From Litoditis marina (Eukaryota > Nematoda > Chromadorea > Rhabditida > Rhabditidae): a stretch of 64,000 nucleotides of DNA. Positions within the stretch are counted from its first letter, which is position 1. Each line of letters begins with the position of its first letter. Both the position numbers and the translations under genes were made by a program. Where the stretch lies: contig OZ038437.1 in assembly GCA_964036275.1 (NCBI GenBank), forward strand, positions 1 to 64,000, read 5' to 3'. The notes beneath the pieces were generated by a model that did no database searches, was not told the DNA's origin, and saw only the letters and a program-made list of their open reading frames with translations. This document shows positions 8,795 through 20,229 of the stretch, one piece after another.

Positions 8795-9695
8795 CGCGCC
8801 GAGCTAATGCCTTTTTGGTATTTTTACGTTATAAGAAAAGGATATAATTATGTGCACCTCTTTGTGAGGTGACCCATATGCAAACGGTGGTTCAGTGGTA
8901 TTTAAAGGTGGCATTAGCAAGGGCGAGCATGTTTCAACCAACAGTTAATCAAAGTTCATTGCCTAGTGGAGATCAAGGTACGCCAAGACGGTTCTCCGAT
9001 TCGTTATACCGTGTGTACTCTAGTTTACATAAATTGTAACAAACACATGTGTTAAATAATTAGTTCATATATCATATATATACATAACAATAAAACACAT
9101 GTGTTTGTTACAATTTATATAAACTAGAGTACACACGGTATAACGAATCGGAGAACCTTCTTGGCGTACCTTGATCTCCACTAGGCAATGAACTTTGATT
9201 AACTGTTGGTTGAAACACGCTCGCCCTTGCTAATGCCACCTTTAAATACCACTGAACCACCGTTTGCATATGGGTCACCTCACAAAGAGGTGCACCTAAT
9301 TCTATCTTTCTTTTATAACCTAAAAACATACCAAAAAGGCATTAGCTCGGCGCGATTAGCATTAGACGTCATAATCGTATTTTTTTAATTTCACTTCAGT
9401 TTCGACCCGGGTTCGATTCCCGGCCGATGCACCATTTCGCGCCGAGCTAATGCCTTTTTGGTATTTTTACGTTATAAGAAAAGGATAGAATTATGTGCAC
9501 CTCTTTGTGAGGTGACCCATATGCAAACGGTGGTTCAGTGGTATTTAAAGGTGGCATTAGCAAGGGCGAGCATGTTTCAACCAACAGTTAATCAAAGTTC
9601 ATTGCCTAGTGGAGATCAAGGTACGCCAAGAAGGTTCTCCGATTCGTTATTCCGTGTGTACTCTAGTTTATATAAATTGTAACAAACACATGTGT
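8795..9695. repeat. Foldback/tRNA-fragment cassette 2, unit 1
   Basis: Foldback 8795-9354, tRNA-Gly 3' fragment 9405-9434, direct third arm 9438-9695. It sits 2,142 bp from cassette 1. Confidence 0.8.
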
Positions 9696-11089
9696 TAAAT
9701 AATTAGTTCATATATCATATATATACATAACAATAAAATCCAATCCTAATTGACTAGAGGTAGTTTTTATATGACTCAAATAAACGAAATCATCTCAAAT
9801 ATCACTTACATCAATTTGTTTCAAATACATCAAATGAGAAGAGCTCACATAACAGAGCGGATAAACGGAGACGACTGAATTTTAGGATCAGTACTGAAAG
9901 CTGCGCCACTTTCGAAACGCGTGAAATACGTCAGCGAAAGCGGCACGCTAGGCGCGCCATACCCCGTGGGCTGACTCAAATATAGAACATCGTGCGGAGC
10001 GCGACAGGAGAGTCAATTTTGGAATTTCGAGATTTTTGAGGAAACATCAAGTCGCCATTGTTTTTCTAGGTGTGAATAGACATGCTTTCGAATTTCAAGT
10101 GATTTCGATGAATTTCAACCGAGATACAGGGGGCCACCGGCAACATTTTTGGCACGGTGCCAATAGTTGGAGAGTCAATTTTGGAATTTCGAGATTTTTG
10201 AGGAAACATCAAGTCGCCATTGTTTTTCTAGGTATGAATAGACATGCTTTCGAATTTCAAGTGATTTCGATGAATTTCAACCGAGATACAGGGGGCCACC
10301 GGCAACATTTTTGGCACGGTGCCAATAGTTGGAAAATGAAAATAGAGATTCTGGTGAAATAGCACGTCGCCATTGTTTCTCTAGGTATAAATAGACATGC
10401 TTTCGAATTTCAAGTGATTTCGATGAATTTCAACCGAGATACAGGGGGCCACCGGCAACATTTTTGGCACGGTGCCAATAGTTGGAAAATGAAAATAGAG
10501 ATTCTGGTGAAATAGCACGTCGCCATTGTTTCTCTAGGTATAAATAGACATGTTATCAAGTTTGAACCGATTCCGATGAATTTCAACCAAGATACAGGGG
10601 GCCACCTGCAACATTTTTGGCACGGTGCCAATAGTTGGAGAGTCAATTTTGGAACTTCGAGATTTTTGAGGAAATAGAAAGTTGCCATTGTTTCTCTAGG
10701 TATAAATAGACAAGTAATCAAATTTGAACCAATTCCGATGAATTTCAACCAAGATACAGGGGGCCACCGGCAACATTTTTGGCACGGTGCCAATAGTTGG
10801 AGAGTCAATTTTGGAATTTCGAGATTTTTGAGGAAACATCAAGTCGCCATTGTTTTTCTAGGTATGAATAGACATGCTTTCGAATTTCAAGTGATTTCGA
10901 TGAATTTCAACTGAGATACAGGGGGCCACCTGCAACATTTTTGGCACGGTGCCAATAGTTGGAGAGTCAATTTTGGAATTTCGAGATTTTTGAGGAAACA
11001 TCAAGAAAATCGGAGCACATGAATCAAATGCAAGTCAAATTAGTCAATTTAGGCAATAAACTATTTCACCATTAGCCGATGCACCATTT

Positions 11090-11990
11090 CGCGCCGAGCT
11101 AATGCCTTTTTGGTATTTTTACGTTATAAGAAAAGGATATAATTATGTGCACCTCTTTGTGAGGTGACCCATATGCAAACGGTGGTTCAGTGGTATTTAA
11201 AGGTGGCATTAGCAAGGGCGAGCATGTTTCAACCAACAGTTAATCAAAGTTCATTGCCTAGTGGAGATCAAGGTACGCCAAGACGGTTCTCCGATTCGTT
11301 ATACCGTGTGTACTCTAGTTTACATAAATTGTAACAAACACATGTGTTAAATAATTAGTTCATATATCATATATATACATAACAATAAAACACATGTGTT
11401 TGTTACAATTTATATAAACTAGAGTACACACGGTATAACGAATCGGAGAACCTTCTTGGCGTACCTTGATCTCCACTAGGCAATGAACTTTGATTAACTG
11501 TTGGTTGAAACACGCTCGCCCTTGCTAATGCCACCTTTAAATACCACTGAACCACCGTTTGCATATGGGTCACCTCACAAAGAGGTGCACCTAATTCTAT
11601 CTTTCTTTTATAACCTAAAAACATACCAAAAAGGCATTAGCTCGGCGCGATTAGCATTAGACGTCATAATCGTATTTTTTTAATTTCACTTCAGTTTCGA
11701 CCCGGGTTCGATTCCCGGCCGATGCACCATTTCGCGCCGAGCTAATGCCTTTTTGGTATTTTTACGTTATAAGAAAAGGATAGAATTATGTGCACCTCTT
11801 TGTGAGGTGACCCATATGCAAACGGTGGTTCAGTGGTATTTAAAGGTGGCATTAGCAAGGGCGAGCATGTTTCAACCAACAGTTAATCAAAGTTCATTGC
11901 CTAGTGGAGATCAAGGTACGCCAAGAAGGTTCTCCGATTCGTTATTCCGTGTGTACTCTAGTTTATATAAATTGTAACAAACACATGTGT
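11090..11990. repeat. Foldback/tRNA-fragment cassette 3, unit 1
   Basis: Foldback 11090-11649, tRNA-Gly 3' fragment 11700-11729, third arm 11733-11990. It lies 2,295 bp from cassette 2 because one extra 153-bp monomer lies between. Confidence 0.8.
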
Positions 11991-13537
11991 TAAATAATTA
12001 GTTCATATATCATATATATACATAACAATAAAATCCAATCCTAATTGACTAGAGGTAGTTTTTATATGACTCAAATAAACGAAATCATCTCAAATATCAC
12101 TTACATCAATTTGTTTCAAATACATCAAATGAGAAGAGCTCACATAACAGAGCGGATAAACGGAGACGACTGAATTTTAGGATCAGTACTGAAAGCTGCG
12201 CCACTTTCGAAACGCGTGAAATACGTCAGCGAAAGCGGCACGCTAGGCGCGCCATACCCCGTGGGCTGACTCAAATATAGAACATCGTGCGGAGCGCGAC
12301 AGGAGAGTCAATTTTGGAATTTCGAGATTTTTGAGGAAACATCAAGTCGCCATTGTTTTTCTAGGTGTGAATAGACATGCTTTCGAATTTCAAGTGATTT
12401 CGATGAATTTCAACCGAGATACAGGGGGCCACCGGCAACATTTTTGGCACGGTGCCAATAGTTGGAGAGTCAATTTTGGAATTTCGAGATTTTTGAGGAA
12501 ACATCAAGTCGCCATTGTTTTTCTAGGTATGAATAGACATGCTTTCGAATTTCAAGTGATTTCGATGAATTTCAACCGAGATACAGGGGGCCACCGGCAA
12601 CATTTTTGGCACGGTGCCAATAGTTGGAAAATGAAAATAGAGATTCTGGTGAAATAGCACGTCGCCATTGTTTCTCTAGGTATAAATAGACATGCTTTCG
12701 AATTTCAAGTGATTTCGATGAATTTCAACCGAGATACAGGGGGCCACCGGCAACATTTTTGGCACGGTGCCAATAGTTGGAAAATGAAAATAGAGATTCT
12801 GGTGAAATAGCACGTCGCCATTGTTTCTCTAGGTATAAATAGACATGTTATCAAGTTTGAACCGATTCCGATGAATTTCAACCAAGATACAGGGGGCCAC
12901 CTGCAACATTTTTGGCACGGTGCCAATAATTGGAGAGTCAATTTTGGAACTTCGAGATTTTTGAGGAAATAGAAAGTTGCCATTGTTTCTCTAGGTATAA
13001 ATAGACAAGTAATCAAATTTGAACCAATTCCGATGAATTTGAACCAAGATACAGGGGGCCACCGGCAACATTTTTGGCACGGTGCCAATAGTTGAAAAAT
13101 GAAAATAGAGATTCTGGTAAAATAGCACGTCGCCATTGTTTCTCTAGGTCTAAATAGACTTGTTATCAAGTTTGTACCGATTCCGATCATTTTCAACCAA
13201 GATACAGGGGGCCACCTGCAACATTTTTGGCACGGTGCCAATAGTTGGAGAGTCAATTTTGGAATTTCGAGATTTTTGAGGAAACATCAAGTCGCCATTG
13301 TTTTTCTAGGTATGAATAGACATGCTTTCGAATTTCAAGTGATTTCGATGAATTTCAACTGAGATACAGGGGGCCACCGGCAACATTTTTGGCACGGTGC
13401 CAATAGTTGGAGAGTCAATTTTGGAATTTCGAGATTTTTGAGGAAACATCAAGAAAATCGGAGCACATGAATCAAATGCAAGTCAAATTAGTCAATTTAG
13501 GCAATAAACTATTTCACCATTAGCCGATGCACCATTT

Positions 13538-14438
13538 CGCGCCGAGCTAATGCCTTTTTGGTATTTTTACGTTATAAGAAAAGGATATAATTATGTGCAC
13601 CTCTTTGTGAGGTGACCCATATGCAAACGGTGGTTCAGTGGTATTTAAAGGTGGCATTAGCAAGGGCGAGCATGTTTCAACCAACAGTTAATCAAAGTTC
13701 ATTGCCTAGTGGAGATCAAGGTACGCCAAGAAGGTTCTCCGATTCGTTATACCGTGTGTACTCTAGTTTACATAAATTGTAACAAACACATGTGTTAAAT
13801 AATTAGTTCATATATCATATATATACATAACAATAAAACACATGTGTTTGTTACAATTTATATAAACTAGAGTACACACGGTATAACGAATCGGAGAACC
13901 TTCTTGGCGTACCTTGATCTCCACTAGGCAATGAACTTTGATTAACTGTTGGTTGAAACACGCTCGCCCTTGCTAATGCCACCTTTAAATACCACTGAAC
14001 CACCGTTTGCATATGGGTCACCTCACAAAGAGGTGCACCTAATTCTACCTTTCTTTTATAACCTAAAAACATACCAAAAAGGCATTAGCTCGGCGCGATT
14101 AGCATTAGACGTCATAATCGTATTTTTTTAATTTCACTTCAGTTTCGACCCGGGTTCGATTCCCGGCCGATGCACCATTTCGCGCCGAGCTAATGCCTTT
14201 TTGGTATTTTTACGTTATAAGAAAAGGATAGAATTATGTGCACCTCTTTGTGAGGTGACCCATATGCAAACGGTGGTTCAGTGGTATTTAAAGGTGGCAT
14301 TAGCAAGGGCGAGCATGTTTCAACCAACAGTTAATCAAAGTTCATTGCCTAGTGGAGATCAAGGTACGCCAAGAAGGTTCTCCGATTCGTTATACCGTGT
14401 GTACTCTAGTTTATATAAATTGTAACAAACACATGTGT
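13538..14438. repeat. Foldback/tRNA-fragment cassette 4, unit 1
   Basis: Foldback 13538-14097, tRNA-Gly 3' fragment 14148-14177, third arm 14181-14438. Spacing from cassette 3 is 2,448 bp. It is distinguished by CTACCTTTC where the others have CTATCTTTC, and by TACCGTG in the third arm. Confidence 0.8.
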
Positions 14439-17400
14439 TAAATAATTAGTTCATATATCATATATATACATAACAATAAAATCCAATCCTAATTGACTAG
14501 AGGTAGTTTTTATATGACTCAAATAAACGAAATCATCTTAAATATCACTTACATCAATTTGTTTCAAATACATCAAATGAGAAGAGCTCACATAACAGAG
14601 CGGATAAACGGAGACGACTGAATTTTAGGATCAGTACTGAAAGCTGCGCCACTTTCGAAACGCGTGAAATACGTCAGCGAAAGCGGCACGCTAGGCGCGC
14701 CATACCCCGTGGGCTGACTCAAATATAGAACATCGTGCGGAGCGCGACAGGAGAGTCAATTTTGGAATTTCGAGATTTTTGAGGAAACATCAAGTCGCCA
14801 TTGTTTTTCTAGGTGTGAATAGACATGCTTTCGAATTTCAAGTGATTTCGATGAATTTCAACCGAGATACAGGGGGCCACCGGCAACATTTTTGGCACGG
14901 TGCCAATAGTTGGAGAGTCAATTTTGGAATTTCGAGATTTTTGAGGAAACATCAAGTCGCCATTGTTTTTCTACGTATGAATATGCATGCTCTCGAATTT
15001 CAAGTGATTTCGATGAATTTCAACCGAGATACAGGGGGCCACCGGCAACATTTTTGGCACGGTGCCAATAGTTGAAAAATGAAAATAGAGATTCTGGTAA
15101 AATAGCACGTCGCCATTGTTTCTCTAGGTCTAAATAGACTTGTTATCAAGTTTGTACCGATTCCGATCAATTTCAACCAAGATACAGGGGGCCACCTGCA
15201 ACATTTTTGGCACGGTGCCAATAGTTGGAGAGTCAATTTTGGAATTTCGAGATTTTTGAGGAAACATCAAGTCGCCATTGTTTCTCTAGGTATGAATAGA
15301 CACGTATTCGAATTTCAAGTGATTCCGATGGTTTTCAACTGAGATACAGGGGACCACCGGCAACATCTTTGGCACGGTGCCAATAGTTGGAGAGTCAATT
15401 CCGGGAATTTGACATTTTTGAGGAAATATCAAGTCGCCATTGTTTCCCTAGGTATAAATAGACACGTATTCGAATTTCAAGTGGTTCCGATGGTTTTCAA
15501 CCAAGATACAGGGGGCCACCTGCAACATTTTTGGCACGGTGCCAATAGTTGAAAAATGAAAATAGAGATTCAGGTGAAATAGCACGTCGCCATCGTTTCT
15601 CTAGGTATGAATAGACATGCTTTCGAATTTCAAGCGATTTCGATGAATTTCAACCGAGATACAGGGGGCCACCTGCAACATTTGTGGCACGGTGCCAATA
15701 GTTGAAAAATGAAAATAGAGATTCTGGTAAAATAGCACGTCGCCATTGTTTCTCTAGGTCTAAATAGACTTGTTATCAAGTTTGTACCGATTCCGATCAT
15801 TTTCAACCAAGATACGCCACCTGCAACATTTTTGGCACGGTGCCAATAGTTGGAGAGTCAATTTTGGAATTTCGAGATTTTTGAGGAAACATCAAGTCGC
15901 CATTGTTTTTCTAGGTATGAATAGACATGCTTTCGAATTTCAAGTGATTTCGATGAATTTCAACCGAGATACAGGGGGCCACCGGCAACATTTTTGGCAC
16001 GGTGCCAATAGTTGGAAAATGAAAATAGAGATTCTGGTGAAATAGCACGTCGCCATTGTTTCTCTAGGTATAAATAGACATGCTTTCGAATTTCAAGTGA
16101 TTTCGATGAATTTCAACCGAGATACAGGGGGCCACCGGCAACATTTTTGGCACGGTGCCAATAGTTGGAAAATGAAAATAGAGATTCTGGTGAAATAGCA
16201 CGTCGCCATTGTTTCTCTAGGTATAAATAGACATGTTATCAAGTTTGAACCGATTCCGATGAATTTCAACCAAGATACAGGGGGCCACCTGCAACATTTT
16301 TGGCACGGTGCCAATAGTTGGAGAGTCAATTTTGGAACTTCGAGATTTTTGAGGAAATAGAAAGTTGCCATTGTTTCTCTAGGTATAAATAGACAAGTAA
16401 TCAAATTTGAACCAATTCCGATGAATTTCAACCAAGATACAGGGGGCCACCGGCAACATTTTTGGCACGGTGCCAATAGTTGAAAAATGAAAATAGAGAT
16501 TCTGGTAAAATAGCACGTCGCCATTGTTTCTCTAGGTCTAAATAGACTTGTTATCAAGTTTGTACCGATTCCGATCAATTTCAACCAAGATACAGGGGGC
16601 CACCTGCAACATTTTTGGCACGGTGCCAATAGTTGGAGAGTCAATTTTGGAATTTCGAGATTTTTGAGGAAACATCAAGTCGCCATTGTTTTTCTAGGTG
16701 TGAATAGACATGCTTTCGAATTTCAAGTGATTTCGATGAATTTCAACCGAGATACAGGGGGCCACCGGCAACATTTTTGGCACGGTGCCAATAGTTGGAG
16801 AGTAAATTTTGGAATTTCGAGATTTTTGAGGAAACATCAAGTCGCCATTGTTTTTCTAGGTATGAATAGACATGCTTTCGAATTTCAAGTGATTTCGATG
16901 AATTTCAACCGAGATACAGGGGGCCACCGGCAACATTTTTGGCACGGTGCCAATAGTTGGAGAGTCAATTTTGGAATTTCGAGATTTTTGAGGAAACATC
17001 AAGTCGCCATTGTTTTTCTACGTATGAATAGGCATGCTTTCGAATTTCAAGTGATTTCGATGAATTTCAACCGAGATACAGGGGGCCACCGGCAACATTT
17101 TTGGCACGGTGCCAATAGTTGAAAAATGAAAATAGAGATTCTGGTAAAATAGCACGTCGCCATTGTTTCTCTAGGTCTAAATAGACTTGTTATCAAGTTT
17201 GTACCGATTCCGATCAATTTCAACCAAGATACAGGGGGCCACCTGCAACATTTTTGGCACGGTGCCAATAGTTGGAGAGTCAATTTTGGAATTTCGAGAT
17301 TTTTGAGGAAACATCAAGTCGCCATTGTTTCTCTAGGTATGAATAGACACGTATTCGAATTTCAAGTGATTCCGATGGTTTTCAACTGAGATACAGGGGA

Positions 17401-19172
17401 TCTCAAACAGTCGCATACTACTGACAGACAATTCCTATATTACCATGTACGCAGATTCTAACCATTGCGGGTTCACCCAATCGTGAAACATTGGTTACAG
17501 AAAAATACTAGCATTGTAGGATTGTAGCATTCACTTCAACTTCAAGAGGTATGAAAAATGTATAATAACGGCATGCAACAAACCAAATCACAATCATTCC
17601 ACTATTCCAAGATTCGCCATTTTACCAACCACGGTCTCTCACTCTCCCAACTTGACCAATCGCAAATAGAACTAGCAAAGATGGCACTTTTGCCTCACAT
17701 ACATGAAGTATATTTTCCGTTCCATCCAGTGAAGAGAACTCTCACTCTCAAACAATCAATAATGAACTTAAACTACAAACGCTCGAAAATACATTAAAAT
17801 TTCGCCGAAGTGGTCAAATTTCAAATATCAACAATTTGATTGAAATCGAGCCAAATAGTGAATATATCTCTCCTCACTAGCACATTAGCTCTCATTATCG
17901 TCATGCCTGAGTTGAATTCCGCACGCCTTCAGCATACCATAAATGCGACGTCGATGATACTCAATTATCACCTCTCACTCTCACAGTAATGTGACACAAT
18001 CACAAACAGTAGCTACCCGATTTAGTGGCAGTTAACAAACGCACAATCTGAACACTACACATCGCGCTCGCATCACAGCTCAGGAGACAAATAACAAGAT
18101 ACATCACCGAACAAAATCACAAAAACAGCCAGAATAATGATATAAATCATACCTGGAAATCTGAAAGATTATGATCGCCTCACCTAGTTGCGATCATTTT
18201 CCAGCATTTGGTCCACTTGCATTCCTTTTATTTACTCGCTCACGGAAGCTACTAATAGAGAAAAAATAATGAAGGAAAAATATATGTCCACTGCAACAGC
18301 AACAGTGCTTCGCACCAGCTGGCACTAGTAATGAATTTCCTCTTACCTTTGATTCCAGTAGAATCCGACCAATTGTGGTCACCGCGACGGCCTCTTGTGA
18401 ACGAAAAGCGACTTGACATCATTGCTGCACATCTCAGCCAAACGAAACGACATCTCAAACGCCACCAACAATCGAACCTGAAACAAAATGAAACGCATCA
18501 TACATCGCTGTCACTCGCATAATCCAATCTCCCTTTCACAATACAGAGTGCGCCAACACGTTCATTCCTCATTAACTCACCTCGTTTCTCAATTTCGCTG
18601 CCACACGAAATCGAAATATTGCGATAAAACACATCAAAATGAATAAAACAATGTCTCGCACTTCCTTTTCTCTTATACAACGTACACTCATTCTTTGCAT
18701 AAAATAAGATAAACACAGCCCAAAATTCCACACTCCCAGAGACCTCTGTTGCGAAATCAACTCTCAATTCACTAACCAGTAATCATGAACACAGGACTTG
18801 CTAACACAGTCTCACTACCTCGAGCAGTCACAAAAAATCACTTCCAAAATAGTCACCTTTGCGAACGTCCTCTGAATTGATTTTGTTCTCAAAAAACCCA
18901 TTCCATACCGTTCCATGTTCTTATATCGCGAAGAACCCGCTCTGAAAGATCGTACCATCAGCAAAACCTCTTCCATAACCCATCACAATTTGAGAAGAGA
19001 AAGAAATCACAAAATATCATGAAACAAACAACAAATACGATAATATGACGTAAAAATCGAATTTTTGCAATTTAATTTCAAACGACCATTTTTCGCGCCT
19101 CATTTTAGCAATGGGGCAGATTATTTGCATTCGGTCACAGATTGCTAATATCATCAAAATTCTTCCAAATCG
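17401..19172. other. Low-information region with - strand splice-like signals
   Basis: The satellite ends abruptly at 17400. The + strand is rich in CACTC/CACAATC words. A 79-codon frame at 17558-17797 is unrecognised and weak. On the - strand, donor-like GTGAGT (18580-18575), acceptor TTTGTTTCAG ending at 18478, donor GTAAGA (18346-18341) and acceptor CTTTCAG ending at 18161 occur in order, outlining a 131-nt exon at 18477-18347. Joining the flanking open frames through these sites does not give one continuous reading frame, so a coding gene is not supported. A hairpin ATGATCGC/GCGATCAT lies at 18171-18197. Confidence 0.4.
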
Positions 19173-19506
19173 GAAAATTCAAGATCACATCGCAGAACTA
19201 AATGATTCACACAAACTACAGGCATTTCACTCAATCTCACATCATCCATTCGCCGATGCACCATTTCGCGCCAGCATCGTGTGTGGAAAATGTTTATATT
19301 GGGCCAAAAGTAAGAATTAGGCGAAAGAAGACAAATCAGCTCTTGCTAGGCAAGAAACCGACTGTCCAGTGGTTTAGTGGATTTTACACACGATACTAGG
19401 CGATTCCCAACTACTAGAAGATATTCTCAGTCTTGCTTTCACACCACGTTTTGTACCTTGCCTTTTGTGTGAATCATTTAGTTCTGCGATGTGATCTTGA
19501 ATTTTC
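19173..19506. mobile_element. Small element with 43-bp perfect terminal inverted repeats
   Basis: Left arm 19173-19215 and right arm 19464-19506 are exact reverse complements (start GAAAATTCAAGATCACATCG). The 248-bp interior carries no coding potential but includes a tRNA-Gly 3' end (from 19252) and a CAGTGG word pair resembling the 5' part. It looks like a miniature inverted-repeat element. Its right end abuts base 2 of the complete tRNA-Gly. No clear target duplication was found. Confidence 0.6.
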
Positions 19507-19792
19507 ATCGGTGGTTCAGTGGTAGAATGCTCGCCTGCCACGCGGGCGGCCCGGGTTCGATTCCCGGCCGATGCACCATTTCGCGCCAGCATCGTGTGTG
19601 GAAAATGTTTATATTGGGCCAAAAGTAAGAATTAGGCGAAAGAAGACAAATCAGCTCTTGCTAGGCAAGAAACCGACTGTCCAGTGGTTCAGTGGATTTT
19701 ACACACGATACTAGGCGATTCCCAACTACTAGAAGATATTCTCAGTCTTGCTTTCACACCACGTTTTGTACCTTGCCTTTTGTGTGAATCAT
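19252..19792 (+). repeat. 226-bp direct repeat flanking tRNA-Gly
   Basis: Copies 19252-19477 and 19567-19792 both start at the tRNA 3' end (GCCGATGCACCATTTCGCGCC, split here as GCCGATGCACC then ATTTCGCGCC) and end at GTGTGAATCAT. They differ by at least one base (GGTTTAG versus GGTTCAG). The tRNA lies between, so the tRNA 3' end plus 200 bp downstream has been duplicated. Confidence 0.75.
19505..19575 (+). tRNA. tRNA-Gly(GCC), first base altered
   Basis: 71 nt with a full cloverleaf: D arm in GGTTCAGTGGTAGAA, anticodon stem CTCGC/GCGGG with loop CTGCCAC (anticodon GCC at 19537-19539), T arm CCGGGTTCGATTCCCGG, and acceptor CATCGG/CCGATG. Position 1 is T instead of G, giving a T-C mismatch at the end of the acceptor stem where the inverted-repeat element abuts. 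CCA is encoded after the discriminator A, unusual for a eukaryotic tRNA gene. No TTTT terminator follows closely. It may be a functional gene with a damaged end or a tRNA-derived repeat. Confidence 0.75.
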
Positions 19793-20229
19793 ATATAACA
19801 AAACACATAATTACATAGGGTTTATATACAATATAATATACTTACATTACAACTTAAATAACTTATACATATCGCTTCACTAGGTTAATAAATAACCATC
19901 ACAGAATCACTACTTATCACAAACACAAATAACATCACCGAATCACTTAAATCTTAGTAGCTTAGGGGAGAGTGTCTTGTTATTTTCATTTCGCTGCAAT
20001 TATTCACTTGTATTATCATCATTCCCTCGCAACATCCTCACATGACAGAAAACACCCAAAGTGCCCAATTTTAGGCCAGAAGCGATAATATAAAGAAAAA
20101 GATACCCAGCCAAACTCATTGATACGCAGCCAAATTGGACGTGCGTCAAGAGAAGGCGCACTTACTTTGCGCCAGCGCGCATTGCTGACGTACTCGCATA
20201 AACAAGCTATCGCATGTCGCGACACCAAC
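19793..20229. other. AT-rich spacer before the 217-bp repeats
   Basis: Begins ATATATAACAAAACAC and stays AT-rich to about 20000, then becomes mixed. The end (about 20130-20229) contains repeated GCGC words. No gene seen. Confidence 0.5.

Larger units (their letters stand above)
5493..17400. repeat. Satellite B block: 153/162-bp monomers in higher-order units
   Basis: Monomers come in a 153-bp type (contains GAAAATGAAAATAGAGATTC) and a 162-bp type (contains GAGAGTCAATTTTGGAATTT). Both share a core with the palindrome TTGGCACGGTGCCAA. Monomer runs lie at 5493-6568, 7865-8710, 10007-11005, 12302-13453 and 14750-17400, separated by four foldback/tRNA-fragment cassettes with spacers. Higher-order steps are 2142, 2295 and 2448 bp, rising by exactly one 153-bp monomer. 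I count about 41 palindromes. Repeated frames rich in APCQKCCRWPPVS or RHAFEFQV are satellite shadows. Confidence 0.93.

Noticed and set aside
17558..17797. 79-codon + strand frame as a gene
   Set aside because: No recognisable domain, polar composition, no nearby promoter or poly(A) signal of note; identity across macro-units only reflects recent duplication.
18151..18600. Protein-coding multi-exon gene on the - strand
   Set aside because: No choice of frame stays open across both proposed junctions.
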